From Flectonema sp. DT1601 (Eukaryota; Euglenozoa; Diplonemea; Diplonemida; Diplonemidae), in contig OZ025780.1 of NCBI GenBank assembly GCA_964019425.1, positions 1-64,000 of the forward strand: 64,000 bases of DNA. Reading direction: 5' to 3'. The notes below the pieces were generated by a model, which was not told the DNA's origin, did no database searches, and was given only the letters and a program-made list of their open reading frames with translations. Within the stretch, counting starts at the first letter, position 1. Every line of letters begins with the position of its first letter. The translations under genes were made by a program, and so were the position numbers. This document shows positions 21,770 to 34,089 of this stretch, piece after piece.

Positions 21770-22115
21770 AGCTACTTCCGTACTGGGAATGAGGCTTCTG
21801 TTTCTTCCTGCTAGCAGGCCTGGTGCTAAGTGCTACGTAATAGTGTCACGCATTAATAGTGTCACGCATTACAGGGATAATATTAGGTTGCTCAGAAGTG
21901 CTATGTAAGCTGGCCAGGCCTAGCTACTTCCGTGCTGGGGATGAGGCTTCTGTTTCTTCCTGCTAGCAGGCCTGGTGCTAAGTGCTACGTAATAGTGTCA
22001 CGCATTACAGGAATAATATTAGGTCGCCCAGAAGTGCTATGTAAGCGCCAGGCCTAGCTACTTCCGTACTGAGAATGAGGCTTCTGTTTCTTCCCGCAAG
22101 CAGGCCTGGTACTAA
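21770..22115. repeat. 134/136-bp tandem array, unit 2
   Basis: Only about three copies, with one internal duplication of AATAGTGTCACGCATT near 21840-21870. The array length varies widely between units (about 6, 3 and 12). Confidence 0.9.
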
Positions 22116-22514
22116 GTGCTACGTAAGTGTTGAATGGTGTCACGCATTACGGGAAGAAAGGTAGAGTGTTGCATGTTAACCTGTTGCAGGTTGGCACTAC
22201 CAAATGACCTGATGACCCACGGGGGGGCGCTTGCGGAAAGAGAATTGCTGCTTTTGCAGTTATCTGCATTTGTCATGGGTTTTTTTTTTTTTTTTTTTTA
22301 CTGCTTTTTGTGCCACTCACCTCCAAGAAATCATGGTTACACTTTTTTTATGGTTATCCCTTGGCCTATCGATCTCGAAAAGGCTTCACAAATCCCTGAG
22401 GAGAATAGGTTTTAGAGTTTTGGTGCCAAGCTGTCTTTTTGTTATGGTTTAGACAATTTGGGTTTTAATAAATAATTCCTTTCATTTCTGCCACCTTTCT
22501 GCAATCAATGCTTA

Positions 22515-23019
22515 TGTAGCACCCCTGAGCAAGTTTTGGCTGCTAATTTTCTTCCCGCAAGCAAATTTTAGCTGCTGATTCTCTTCCCGCAAGCAAATCT
22601 TAGCTGCTTATTTTCTTCCCGCAAGCAAATTTTAGCTGCTTATTTTCTTCCCGCAAGCAAATTTTAGCTGCTGATTCTCTTCCCGCAAGCAAATCTTAGC
22701 TGCTTATTTTCTTCCCGCAAGCAAATTTTGGCTGCTTATTTTCTTCCTGCAAGCAAATTTTGGCTGCTGATTCTCTTCCGGCAAGCAAATTTTAGCTGCT
22801 GATTCTCTTCCCGCAAGCAGATCTTAGCTGCTTATTTTCTTCCCGCAAGCAAATTTTGGCTGCTTATTTTCTTCCTGCAAGCAAATTTTAGCTGCTTATT
22901 TCCTTCCCGCAAGCAAATTTTGGCTGCTGATTCTCTTCCCGCAAGCAAATTTTGGCTGCTTATTTTCTTCCTGCAAGCAAATTTTAGCTGCTTATTTTCT
23001 TCCCGCAAGCAAATTTTAG
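22515..23019. repeat. 32-bp tandem array, unit 2
   Basis: About sixteen monomers. The array is interrupted at 23020 by the 443-bp insertion and resumes at 23463-23530. Confidence 0.92.
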
Positions 23020-23462
23020 TCAAAATTCCATTTAGGTAATTTGCCACCGAAACTGAGCACCAAACAAAAACCGCCGTCAGCGGGTTTTGAACCCTCGACC
23101 GCCATTCTTTCAGGCCGGCGTTCTATCAATTGAGCTATATAGCCACATAATCGCCGTTCCTTTTTATTTATATAGGTCAATGTCTCTATTAGTTTTCTTA
23201 CGATATCAAATATTTCTATCCCTTTATCAGTTCTCACACCCCTGTCTTCATCACAAGAAAACTTATATTTAAATTAAGTCCCACCCACCCTTCCCCCGCC
23301 GGTGTCCCGTCGAATCGAAACGGCCCGGTACAACCCCTACGCAGAAGTAATCTGCACCACAGTGTAGATTCTTCTTTGTGATCTCAGACTTGTTAACTGC
23401 ATGTTCATTCAATTAAGTATACTTCTCTTTCCCAGGTGCATACAGTATAGGAAGGCTAATTA
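23020..23462 (+). mobile_element. 443-bp non-autonomous element with the termini of element 3
   Basis: It interrupts a 32-bp monomer between AAATTTTAG and CTGCTGATTC, which defines both ends. Its start (ATTCCATTTAGGTAATTTGCCACC) matches the element 3 end (ATTCATTCAGGTAATTTTCCACC). Its finish (CAGGTGCATACAGTATAGG, then CTAATTA) matches the other end of that family as seen at 39935-39975. Inside is a minus-strand tRNA-like sequence and no coding region. It is probably mobilised in trans by an element 3 relative. Confidence 0.7.
23073..23146 (-). repeat. tRNA-like sequence in the 443-bp element
   Basis: On the minus strand, TATAGCTCAATTGATAGAAC reads as a D arm with A box and GAGGGTTCAAAACCC as a T arm with B box. 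The anticodon arm pairs poorly, so it is a tRNA-derived SINE-like promoter rather than a tRNA gene. Confidence 0.6.
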
Positions 23463-24223
23463 CTGCTGATTCTCTTCCCGCAAGCAAATTTTAGCTGCTT
23501 ACTTTTTTCCTGCAAACAAATTTAAGCTGCCAATTTTCTTCAGTAGGAAGTAAGTAAGATTTATTTTTGCCTAAGGAAAAATGCTGGATTTTTGTGCCCG
23601 AGCAGGTCTAAAAAAGATGGGTAACCATTTTCTTAAAGTATAAAATGTGATGAAAATTCTTTTTTAGTATGGTTTTGAAATTTAAGTGTATGGTTGCCAG
23701 TTTAGTAGGTAGTTAAAAAAGAATTCTTCAGAAGAAATCTTCCCTTTATAATATTTTCTGAAGGATTTATTTTTTTCTACAGATCTCCTAAAAAAGATGG
23801 GAACACATAGTTGATCTATCCAAAAGTCTTCATAAATCCCTGTTAACCATTTTCTTAAAATATAAAAAGTGATGAGAAAGAAATTTTGTTAGTAAGTGGT
23901 ATGGTTTTGAAATTTAGGTGTATGGCTGCCAATTTAGTTAGCAAGAATTTTCTTTTTGAAATAATTTTTTCCTTCTTAATGAGTTTTGGGTTTTAGGTGC
24001 CAAGCTGTGAAAAAGCAATCTTTGATTTCATTTCTTTTTTGGTAAAGGGTCTTTCCTACACAAATAGTTTCAGAACTAACCATTCTTTACAAAACCCAAA
24101 ATGGCTGTAAACCGTCCAGTTCGACCCTGGGTGAGGGCATTTTTGTTTTTTCTTGATTCTTTTTCAGGAGGTTGGCCTTTATTAGTGGCTCCCCCCCCTT
24201 GGGGGGGGTTGGGGGGGGGGGGG

Positions 24224-26197
24224 TAGGGGGGGGTACAAGCTGTCGATAAAGTACTTTTTCCGAATTTTGGTAAATATAACCTTCCCGGGGGCAAAAAATA
24301 CCCAGGACTCCATCAGAACCCCCAAAAATGTGATTTCGGGGCCGAAAAAACCTCGATTTGGCTGATTTCGGCAAAGGAATGAAAAATCTCAAAAAGTGTG
24401 GACCGTGTGGTACCTGGGGGTCCAATTTTGAGGCCTGTGAAATGCACCTTCAAATAATTTTTTTTTACAATGAGAAGAGGTGAGTCTTGGTGTGCCCCTG
24501 TATGCGCAGTTTGCTAATATACCATTTCCGTATCAGTTTCCACCTCAAGAACACGCCACGAAAAAGAACAGCGCTCTCGCTCGGCCATGCTTGAGGCCAC
24601 GAGGCTCACGGGCAGGATAACGCAGCGGAAAACGACGTTCTGCAGGGCAGCTCACAAAGTCATTCTGCGGAGGAGAGCATTGAACCCAGAGTGCATGAAA
24701 ACACCTCCCGAGGCATCTCTGAAGTCACTCAACAGCACTTGGACAGTTAGAAGTAAGATACACGTGAGAAAGGGGCCAAGAAACGTCCAGTATCTGAATC
24801 GTGATCACAGAAGGCTCACAGAATGGAGAAAGCGCCACGTCAGTACCCCAAACAGGGATAATCCTGAAGACAGCTGTAGTGGTAGTGCGTCAAATAGCAG
24901 TGCCATAGATAAGCAGCAGCGACATAGGGCAACATGCCCCATCCAAAAAGCCGTTCAAGGCATCACTTAAGACCCAACCATACTCACCAGCAGGGCATAC
25001 AAGACACCCTAGTATATGCAGCATAAGGAGAAGTACGAAAGACACACCCGCTTGCAACTGTACCCAAACGAGGGGGATATACTCCTGGAGTCTTGGAGTC
25101 GTAACACTGCAGATATTGCGGCAACAAGGGATCGGCGCAGAGAGATCCAACTAAGCCCTGAGTGAGTGACACAGTTGAAGCTGTCGCAGGTGCACAGACA
25201 GAAGAGAAGCGGGTCGAAGTCACCAATTATATCTTGAAGGACAGTCCGACTTGTTGATGGATTCACAGGTGATCTGTCAGTGACCTGACTTCTTGAAGCA
25301 GCAGCTTCCTCCTCACCCTCCGTCACATTGCTGCAGCATGATACTTCCTCTAGTGCCCGTCGTGCTCGTGGGATGAAGCTAACAACCGTTGTGTTCGTTG
25401 TCATCCTGCACCCCTCAAGGGATGGGGAGGTTATTCAGTGTTGTTGATAGTTCTTGGTCAACTGATGGAACCAGTGGCGTGAATGCTGCCCTACTGATAA
25501 CGTACAACATATTCCAGAGGCACACGGGCTTCCAAAGGCTACCACATCAACGCAGGACCACCGACCCTCTTCAGATTGGCAAGAACACGCACGACAGGAG
25601 GCGCTACAGGGGCTGAACGTACCACTCCGTCCTCACGGGGAAGACCTCTAGACAGCAAGGCCTAATGTTAATCTGCCATCCGCATCCAAGGATTGGTCCT
25701 CCGTCTATCTTGTACAGAAAGAAGCACAGCTTCGAGCCGAATTTCGAAAGCTGAGCACATGGGATGTTCAAGAGAAGGCGAGTAGCCTAAACATCGGACA
25801 TGGGGGAATTAACACGCCGGGTCTCGTGTAGCATTTTATTAAGGTTCAAATCAGGTTGATAAAAATAAAAATTGGGTTCCCATTTCATCTCCCACTCAAC
25901 TCAGAGGGAAACCCTGGTTATGGATTGCTCACTGCACGGAATTACTTATGATTTTTGAGAGCCCTCCTAATACACCCCTTGTTTTCACCCCCCTCAGGTA
26001 CCACACGGTCCACACTTTTTGAGATTTTTCAAAGACTTGCTCTAAAGTGCCGAAGAACTGTTTCTTTGGATCGCAATCCCCATTTTTGGGGTATATGTTG
26101 CAGTTTTCATAATTTGGGTGTCCAAAAAACTTGTTCTCCGGAAAAAAACCGAAAGTGCCCAAAATCTCCGTAAAATCGATGCTTGTACCCCCCCCTA
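24224..26197. mobile_element. 2-kb DNA transposon with ~200-bp inverted repeats, superfamily unknown
   Basis: It interrupts the G-run of composite unit 2, which in units 1 and 3 runs straight into GGCTGCGTTCCGCC. The ends are a perfect 17-bp inverted repeat, TAGGGGGGGGTACAAGC. A second strong inverted match lies at the inner edge: 24390-24421 with 25993-26024, around CTCAAAAAGTGTGGACCGTG. TA at both ends may be a target duplication. The inside (24430-25980) has only short frames with no transposase I can recognise, so it looks non-autonomous. Confidence 0.8.
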
Positions 26198-26940
26198 GGG
26201 GGGGGGGGGCTGCGTTCCGCCATCCCATAGTTCTTCCCACATTTCTATTTTATTGGAAATAATGAACGATAACCTTATTAATATAACTAAATTCCTATAT
26301 TCCCATCCCAGGGTCGCACACATTGCAGATACAGGTTCGATAAACCTGTTGTAAAATACTTCCAAATGTAACAAACAGATAACCTAAGCCACATATCCAA
26401 TCATCATAAACCTAGCTGTCGTTTTCGTGCTAGCATATTAATATAACAACAACTACAGATATCTTTCAGAAAAACAAAAACAAAGGACTTGATAAAACAG
26501 GGTGCAGTGTGCATTTTCAGCTAAGGGAGGACATTTTTCATTTGTCGTCCCGTTGGGACAGAAAAGTAATAAATAAATAAAAAATTGCGAAAAAAAAAGA
26601 AATTGCTTATATATAACGCTTATTTATTTTTATTTTATTCTTTTTTCTCATGTTTGATTATCTCTTCATATTATTTATTTTTTTTTTTCTGCCTCCCCCT
26701 TAATCCTGTTCGTTTCTTTGAAACAAAAATTCATTTGAATATTATTCCTTGGTCAGCATCTTTCATTGTCGCCCTTTGGGCCTGTTAAAAAAAGAAAAAA
26801 AAAAAAAAAAGAAAGTTTACATCGGGAATAGGGCAGGAGCCAAAAGCCCCCAGTCCGTTACTTCCCACCTTTTCGAAAACTTATTTATAAATAAAAATTG
26901 CAGAAAAGTAATAATAATAAAAAGTTGCGATATCCCAGGG

Positions 26941-26999
26941 GTAGTGGTATAACCCTCGCCCTGGGGCTGGGCGATCGCTGGTTCGACCCCTGCCACTGC
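26941..26999 (+). repeat. tRNA-Pro-like module, unit 2
   Basis: GTAGTGG at the 5' edge can pair with CCACTGC at the 3' edge as an acceptor stem. TCGCCC and GGGCGA enclose the 7-base loop TGGGGCT (anticodon position GGG). GGTTCGACCCC gives the T loop and B box. The D arm is poor and position 33 is not U, so it is a SINE-type relic. B-box-like GTTCAAATCCC follows near 27029. Confidence 0.6.
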
Positions 27000-27169
27000 A
27001 ATAACCCATCGCGCCCGTACACGCAATTAGTTCAAATCCCGCGCCCGAAGGGCGTCCAGGGTAGGCACCTGGTACGTTAAGACTGGAGAGAAGGGAAAAT
27101 GGAAGGATTTCCATAAAGAGGCTAAGAACACACAAATAAATAAATAAATAAAAAAAAAAAAATCCCAGG

Positions 27170-27245
27170 GCTGCACAGCCGAGTGGATACCTTAAATCTC
27201 TTAAATCTCTTCGGTAGCCGTGGCAAGGGTTCAATTCCCAGGCAC
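27170..27245 (+). repeat. Second tRNA-like module, unit 2
   Basis: Same A-box- and B-box-bearing sequence as in unit 1, with a small internal duplication (TTAAATCTC twice). Confidence 0.6.
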
Positions 27246-27299
27246 ATTCTTTGTGTTTTTCAACCAGAAAAATTAGTAAGAAGAAAGTAGCAAGGAAAA

Positions 27300-27366
27300 G
27301 GGTACAAAATTGGACTTAACTTAACGCGAGCGAAGCGAGCGTAAAGTTTAGTTCAAATTTGTACCC
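27300..27366. repeat. Hairpin, unit 2
   Basis: Same inverted repeat as 21102-21168. Confidence 0.85.
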
Positions 27367-27959
27367 TGGACGGGTACCTAGCCAGGGAATAAAAACAGAC
27401 GTGACTTGGTTGTAAAAATAATGTTTGTTCAGAAAGCTTAAAAAAAAAGAGTTGTGTGCGAGCAACGCGAGCCTGGAAGGGGTATCTCTAGTGCGGGTTT
27501 GCGGGTTTCTCCTATATAATTGTCAGCATTGGGGATATTTTGGGTTCTGAGGAGATCCACCAAGTCCTGGGCCAGGTACCCAGGCCAGGCCTCACCTAAT
27601 TACACACTAATTCTTCTTTGCATTCCCGCAAGAAGGTCTGGTTCTAAGTGCAACATGAGTGTTGACTGGTGCCACGCATTACGGAAAGAAAAGTAGCGTT
27701 GCATATTGACCTGTGGCAAGTCGGCGCTACCAAATGACAGTCTGATGATCCACGGCGGGCGTTTGCAGAAAGAAATTTACCTTTGTCTACGGAATTTTTT
27801 TTTTTTTTTTTACCACTTTTTGCGCCACTCACCTCCAAAAAAACATGAGTACATCTTTTTTTATGGTTATCTCTCGATCTATCGGCCCCGAAAAGTCTTC
27901 ACAAATTTCTGTGTGGAGAAAAAAGTTTTGCAGTTGTTTGCCAGTCAAAACTTACGCAT

Positions 27960-29600
27960 GTAAGCTGGCCAGGCCTAGCTACTTCCGTACTGGGAATGGG
28001 GCTTCTGTTTCTTCCTGCTAGCAGGCCTGGTACTAAGTACTACGTAATAGTGCCACGCATTACAGGAATAATATTAGGTTGCTCAGAAGTGCTATGTAAG
28101 CTGGCCAGGCCTAGCTACTTCCGTACTGGGAATGAGGCTTCTGTTTCTTCCTGCTAGCAGGCCTGGTGCTAAGTGCTACGTAATAGTGTCACGCATTACA
28201 GGAATAATATTAGGTTGCCCAGAAGTGCTATGTAAGCGCCAGGCCTAGCTACTTCCGTACTGAGAATGAGGCTTCTGCTACGTAATAGTGTCACGCATTA
28301 CAGGAATAATATTAGGTTGCTCAGAAGTGCTATGTAAGCTGGCCAGGCCTAGCTACTTCCGTACTGAGAATGAGGCTTCTGTTTCTTCCTGCTGGCAGGC
28401 CTGGTGCTAAGTGCTACGTAATAGTGTCACGCATTACAGGAATAATATTAGGTTGCTCAGAAGTGCTATGTAAGCTGGCCAGGCCTAGCTACTTCTGTAC
28501 TGAGAATGGGGCTTCTGTTTCTTCCTGCTGGCAGGCCTGGTGCTAAGTGCTACGTAATAGTGTCACGCATTACAGGAATAATATTAGGTTGCTCAGAAGT
28601 GCTATGTAAGCTGGCCAGGCCTAGCTACTTCCGTACTGGGAATGAGGCTTCTGTTTCTTCCTGCTAGCAGGCCTGGTGCTAAGTGCTACGTAATAGTGTC
28701 ACGCATTACAGGAATAATATTAGGGCCTAGCTACTTCCGTACTGAGAATGAGGCTTCTGCTACGTAATAGTGTCACGCATTACAGGAATAATATTAGGTT
28801 GCTCAGAAGTGCTATGTAAGCTGGCCAGGCCTAGCTACTTCCGTGCTGGGGATGAGGCTTCTGTTTCTTCCTGCTAGCAGGCCTGGTGCTAAGTGCTACG
28901 TAATAGTGTCACGCATTACAGGAATAATATTAGGGCCTAGCTACTTCCGTACTGAGAATGAGGCTTCTGCTACGTAATAGTGTCACGCATTACAGGAATA
29001 ATATTAGGTTGCTCAGAAGTGCTATGTAAGCTGGCCAGGCCTAGCAACTTCCGTACTGAGAATGAGGCTTCTGTTTCTTCCTGCTGGCAGGCCTGGTGCT
29101 AAGTGCTACGTAATAGTGTCACGCATTACAGGAATAATATTAGGTTGCTCAGAAGTGCTATGTAAGCTGGCCAGGCCTAGCTACTTCCGTACTGAGAATG
29201 GGGCTTCTGTTTCTTCCTGCTGGCAGGCCTGGTGCTAAGTGCTACGTAATAGTGTCACGCATTACAGGAATAATATTAGGTTGCTCAGAAGTGCTATGGC
29301 TGGCAGGCCTGGTGCTAAGTGCTACGTAATAGTGTCACGCATTACAGGAATAATATTAGGTTGCTCAGAAGTGCTATGTAAGCTGGCCAGGCCTAGCTAC
29401 TTCCGTACTGAGAATGAGGCTTCTGTTTCTTCCTGCTGGCAGGCCTGGTGCTAAGTGCTACGTAATAGTGTCACGCATTACAGGAATAATATTAGGTTGC
29501 TCAGAAGTGCTATGTAAGCTGGCCAGGCCTAGCTACTTCCGTACTGGGAATGAGGCTTCTGTTTCTTCCCGCAAGCAGGCCTGGTGCTAAGTGCTACGTG
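27960..29600. repeat. 134/136-bp tandem array, unit 3
   Basis: About twelve copies, some shortened by internal deletions (for example near 28275, 28725 and 28935, which share the same breakpoints and so were copied as a block). Confidence 0.92.
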
Positions 29601-29814
29601 CTAAGTGTTGAATGGTGTCACGCATTACGGGAAGAAAGGTAGAGTGTTGCATGTTAACCTGTTGCAGGTTGGCACTACCAAATGACCTGGTGACCCACGG
29701 GGGGGCGTTTGCGGAAAGAGAATTGCTGCTTTTGCAGTTATTTGCCTTTGTCACGGGATTTTTTTTTTTTTTTTTTTTACTGCTTTTTGTGCCACTCACC
29801 TCCAAGAAATCATG

Positions 29815-32455
29815 CTGCTTATTTTCTTCCCGCAAGCAAATTTTGGCTGCTTATTTTCTTCCCGCAAGCAAATTTTAGCTGCTTATTTTTTTCTTTCAGG
29901 CAAATTTTAGCTGCTTATTTTTTTCTTGCAAGCAAATTTTAGCTGCCTATTTTCTTCCCGCAAGCAAATTTTGGCTGCTTATTTTCTTCCCGCAAGCAAA
30001 TTTTAGCTGCTTATTTTTTTCTTTCAGGCAAATTTTAGCTGCTTATTTTTTTCTTTCAGGCAAATTTTAGCTGCTTATTTTCTTCCCGCAAGCAAATTTT
30101 AGCTGCTTATTTTCTTCCCGCAAGCAAATTTTGGCTGCTTATTTTCTTCCCGCAAGCAAATTTTGGCTGCTTATTTTCTTCCCGCAAGCAAATTTTAGCT
30201 GCTTATTTTTTTCTTTCAGGCAAATTTTAGCTGCTTATTTTTTTCTTGCAAGCAAATTTTAGCTGCCTATTTTCTTCCCGCAAGCAAATTTTGGCTGCTT
30301 ATTTTCTTCCCGCAAGCAAATTTTAGCTGCTTATTTTTTTCTTTCAGGCAAATTTTAGCTGCTTATTTTTTTCTTTCAGGCAAATTTTAGCTGCTTATTT
30401 TCTTCCCGCAAGCAAATTTTAGCTGCTTATTTTCTTCCCGCAAGCAAATTTTGGCTGCTTATTTTCTTCCCGCAAGCAAATTTTAGCTGCTTATTTTCTT
30501 CCCGCAAGCAAATTTTAGCTGCTAATTTTCTTCCCGCAAGCAAATTTTGGCTGCTTATTTTCTTCCCGCAAGCAAATTTTAGCTGCTTTTTTTTTTCTTT
30601 CAGGCAAATTTTAGCTGCTTATTTTTTTCTTGCAAGCAAATTTTAGCTGCTAATTTTCTTCCCGCAAGTAAATTTTAGCTGCTTATTTTCTTCCCGCAAG
30701 CAAATTTTAGCTGCTAATTTTCTTCCCGCAAGCAAATTTTGGCTGCTTATTTTCTTCCCGCAAGCAAATTTTAGCTGCTTATTTTCTTCCCGCAAGCAAA
30801 TTTTAGCTGCTTATTTTCTTCCCGCAAGCAAATTTTGGCTGCTTATTTTCTTCCCGCAAGCAAATTTTAGCTGCTTATTTTCTTCCCGCAAGCAAATTTT
30901 AGCTGCTAATTTTCTTCCCGCAAGCAAATTTTGGCTGCTTATTTTCTTCCCGCAAGCAAATTTTAGCTGCTTATTTTTTTCTTTCAGGCAAATTTTAGCT
31001 GCTTATTTTTTTCTTGCAAGCAAATTTTAGCTGCCTATTTTCTTCCCGCAAGCAAATTTTGGCTGCTTATTTTCTTCCCGCAAGCAAATTTTAGCTGCTT
31101 ATTTTTTTCTTTCAGGCAAATTTTAGCTGCTTATTTTTTTCTTTCAGGCAAATTTTAGCTGCTTATTTTCTTCCCGCAAGCAAATTTTAGCTGCTTATTT
31201 TCTTCCCGCAAGCAAATTTTGGCTGCTTATTTTCTTCCCGCAAGCAAATTTTGGCTGCTTATTTTCTTCCCGCAAGCAAATTTTAGCTGCTTATTTTTTT
31301 CTTTCAGGCAAATTTTAGCTGCTTATTTTTTTCTTGCAAGCAAATTTTAGCTGCCTATTTTCTTCCCGCAAGCAAATTTTGGCTGCTTATTTTCTTCCCG
31401 CAAGCAAATTTTAGCTGCTTATTTTTTTCTTTCAGGCAAATTTTAGCTGCTTATTTTTTTCTTTCAGGCAAATTTTAGCTGCTTATTTTCTTCCCGCAAG
31501 CAAATTTTAGCTGCTTATTTTCTTCCCGCAAGCAAATTTTGGCTGCTTATTTTCTTCCCGCAAGCAAATTTTAGCTGCTTATTTTCTTCCCGCAAGCAAA
31601 TTTTAGCTGCTAATTTTCTTCCCGCAAGCAAATTTTGGCTGCTTATTTTCTTCCCGCAAGCAAATTTTAGCTGCTTTTTTTTTTCTTTCAGGCAAATTTT
31701 AGCTGCTTATTTTTTTCTTGCAAGCAAATTTTAGCTGCTAATTTTCTTCCCGCAAGTAAATTTTAGCTGCTTATTTTCTTCCCGCAAGCAAATTTTAGCT
31801 GCTAATTTTCTTCCCGCAAGCAAATTTTGGCTGCTTATTTTCTTCCCGCAAGCAAATTTTAGCTGCTTATTTTTTTCTTTCAGGCAAATTTTAGCTGCTT
31901 ATTTTTTTCTTGCAAGCAAATTTTAGCTGCTTATTTTCTTCCCGCAAGCAAATTTTAGCTGCTTATTTTCTTCCCGCAAGCAAATTTTGGCTGCTTATTT
32001 TCTTCCCGCAAGCAAATTTTAGCTGCTTATTTTCTTCCCGCAAGCAAATTTTGGCTGCTTATTTTCTTCCCGCAAGCAAATTTTAGCTGCTTTTTTTTTT
32101 CTTTCAGGCAAATTTTAGCTGCTTATTTTCTTCCCGCAAGCAAATTTTAGCTGCTAATTTTCTTCCCGCAAGCAAATTTTAGCTGCTTATTTTCTTCCCG
32201 CAAGCAAATTTTGGCTGCTTATTTTCTTCCCGCAAGCAAATTTTAGCTGCTAATTTTCTTCCCGCAAGCAAATTTTGGCTGCTTATTTTCTTCCCGCGAG
32301 CAAATTTTAGCTGCTTATTTTTTTCTTTCAGGCAAATTTTAGCTGCTTATTTTTTTCTTGCAAGCAAATTTTAGCTGCTAATTTTCTTCCCGCAAGCAAA
32401 TTTTGGCTGCTTCTTTTCTTCCCGCAAGCAAATTTTAGCTGCTAATTTTCTTCCG
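29815..32455. repeat. 32-bp tandem array with higher-order structure, unit 3
   Basis: About 82 monomers. Marker variants recur at exact multiples of 32: CTTGCAAG followed by CTGCCTATT at 29925, 30245, 31013 and 31333 (spacings 320 and 1088), and a poly-T variant at 30581 and 31669 (1088). The array therefore grew by copying a 10-monomer block and then a 34-monomer block. Confidence 0.94.
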
Positions 32456-33928
32456 TCTCACAAAGTAAAGTATAAAATGTGATGAAAATTCTTTTTAGTA
32501 TGGTTTTGAAATTTAAGTGTATGGTTGCCAATTTAGTAGGTAGTTAAAAAAAAATTCTTCAGAAAAAATCTTTCCTTTATAATATTTTCTGAAAGATTTA
32601 TTTTTTTCTACAGATTTCCTAAAAGAGATGGGAACACATAGTTGATCTATCCAAAAGTCTTCATAAATTCCTGTTAACCATTTTCTTAAAATATAAAAAG
32701 TGATGAGAAAGAAATTTTGTTAGTAAGTGGTATGGTTTTGAAATTTAGGTGTATGGCCGCCAATTTAGTTAGCAAAAATTTGCTTTTTGAAATAATTTTT
32801 TCCTTCTTAATGAGTTTTGGGTTTTAGGTGCCAAGCTGTGAAAAAGCAATCTTTGATTTCATTTCTTTTTGGGTAAAGGGTCTTTCCTACACAAATAGTT
32901 TCAGAACTAACCATTCTTTACAAAACCCAAAATGGCTGTAAACCGTCCAGTTCAACCTTGGGTGAGGGCATTTTTGTTTTTTCTTGATTCTTCTTCAGGA
33001 GGTTGGCCTTTATTAGTGGCTCCCCCCCCTTGGGGGGGGTTGGGGGGGGGGGGCTGCGTTCCGCCATCCCATAGTTCTTCCCACATTTCTATTTTATTGG
33101 AAATAATGAACGATAACCTTATTAATATAACTAAATTCCCATATTCCCATCCCAGGGTCGCACACATTGCAGATACAGGTTCGATAAACCTGTTGTAAAA
33201 TACTTCCAAATGTAACAAACAGATAACCTAAGCCACATATCCAATCATCATAAACCTAGCCGTCGTTTTCGTGCTAGCATATTAATATAACAACAACTAC
33301 AGATATCTTTCAGAAAAACAAAAACAAAGGACTTGATAAAACAGGGTGCAGTGTGCATTTTCAGCTAAGGGAGGACATTTTTCATTTGTCGTCCCGTTGG
33401 GACAGAAAAGTAATAAATAAATAGAAAATTGCGAAAAAAAAAAGAAATTGCTTATATATAACGTTTATTTATTTATTTTTATTTTATTTTTTTTTTTCAT
33501 GTTTGATTATTTCCTCTTCATATTACTTTTTTTTTTTTTTTTTCTGCCTCTCCCTTAATCCTGTTCGTTTCTTTGAAACGAAAATTCATTTGAATATTAT
33601 TCCTTGGTCAGCAACCATCATTGTCGCCCTTTGGGCCTGTTAAAAAAAATAAAAAATAAAAAGAAAGTTTACATCGGGAATAGGGCAGGAGCCAAAAGCC
33701 CCCAGTCCGTTACTTCCCACTTTATCGAAATTATTCGTTGGCCAGCATCTTTCATTGTCGCCCTTTGGGCCTGTTAAAAAAAAAAAAAAAAAAAAAAAGA
33801 AAGTTTACATCGGGAATAGGGCAGGAGCCAAAAGCTCCCAGTCCGTTACTTCCCACCTTTTCGAAAACTTATTTATAAATAAAAATTGCAGAAAAGCAAT
33901 AATAATAAGAAGTTGCGATATCCCAGGG

Positions 33929-33988
33929 GTAGTGGTATAACCCTCGCCCTGGGGCTGGGTGATTGCTGGTTCGACCCCCTGCCACTGC
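33929..33988 (+). repeat. tRNA-Pro-like module, unit 3
   Basis: Same fold as 26941-26999, with one extra C before the 3' half of the T arm. Confidence 0.6.
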
Positions 33989-34089
33989 AATAACCCATCG
34001 CGCCCGTACACGCAATTAGTTCAAATCCCGTGCCCGAAGGGCGTCCAGGGTAGGCACCTGGTAGACTTAAAAAAAAAGAAAATCCCAGG

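Larger units (their letters stand above)
21300..27490. repeat. Composite repeat unit 2
   Basis: Same module order as unit 1, joined to it with a single GCGGG between them. It is 6.2 kb long because two later insertions (23020-23462, 24224-26197) and a longer 32-bp array were added. It ends in the same CTAGTGCGGG. Confidence 0.85.

Noticed and set aside
24587-24970. 127-residue frame as a transposase
   Set aside because: Basic but without catalytic or DNA-binding motif; start and length fit chance within the transposon.
26941-26999. Functional tRNA-Pro gene
   Set aside because: The D arm does not form, position 33 is not U, and the sequence is one of three decayed copies in a repeat unit.
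29815-32455. A CRISPR array of 32-bp repeats
   Set aside because: Monomers abut without spacers and follow higher-order satellite structure.
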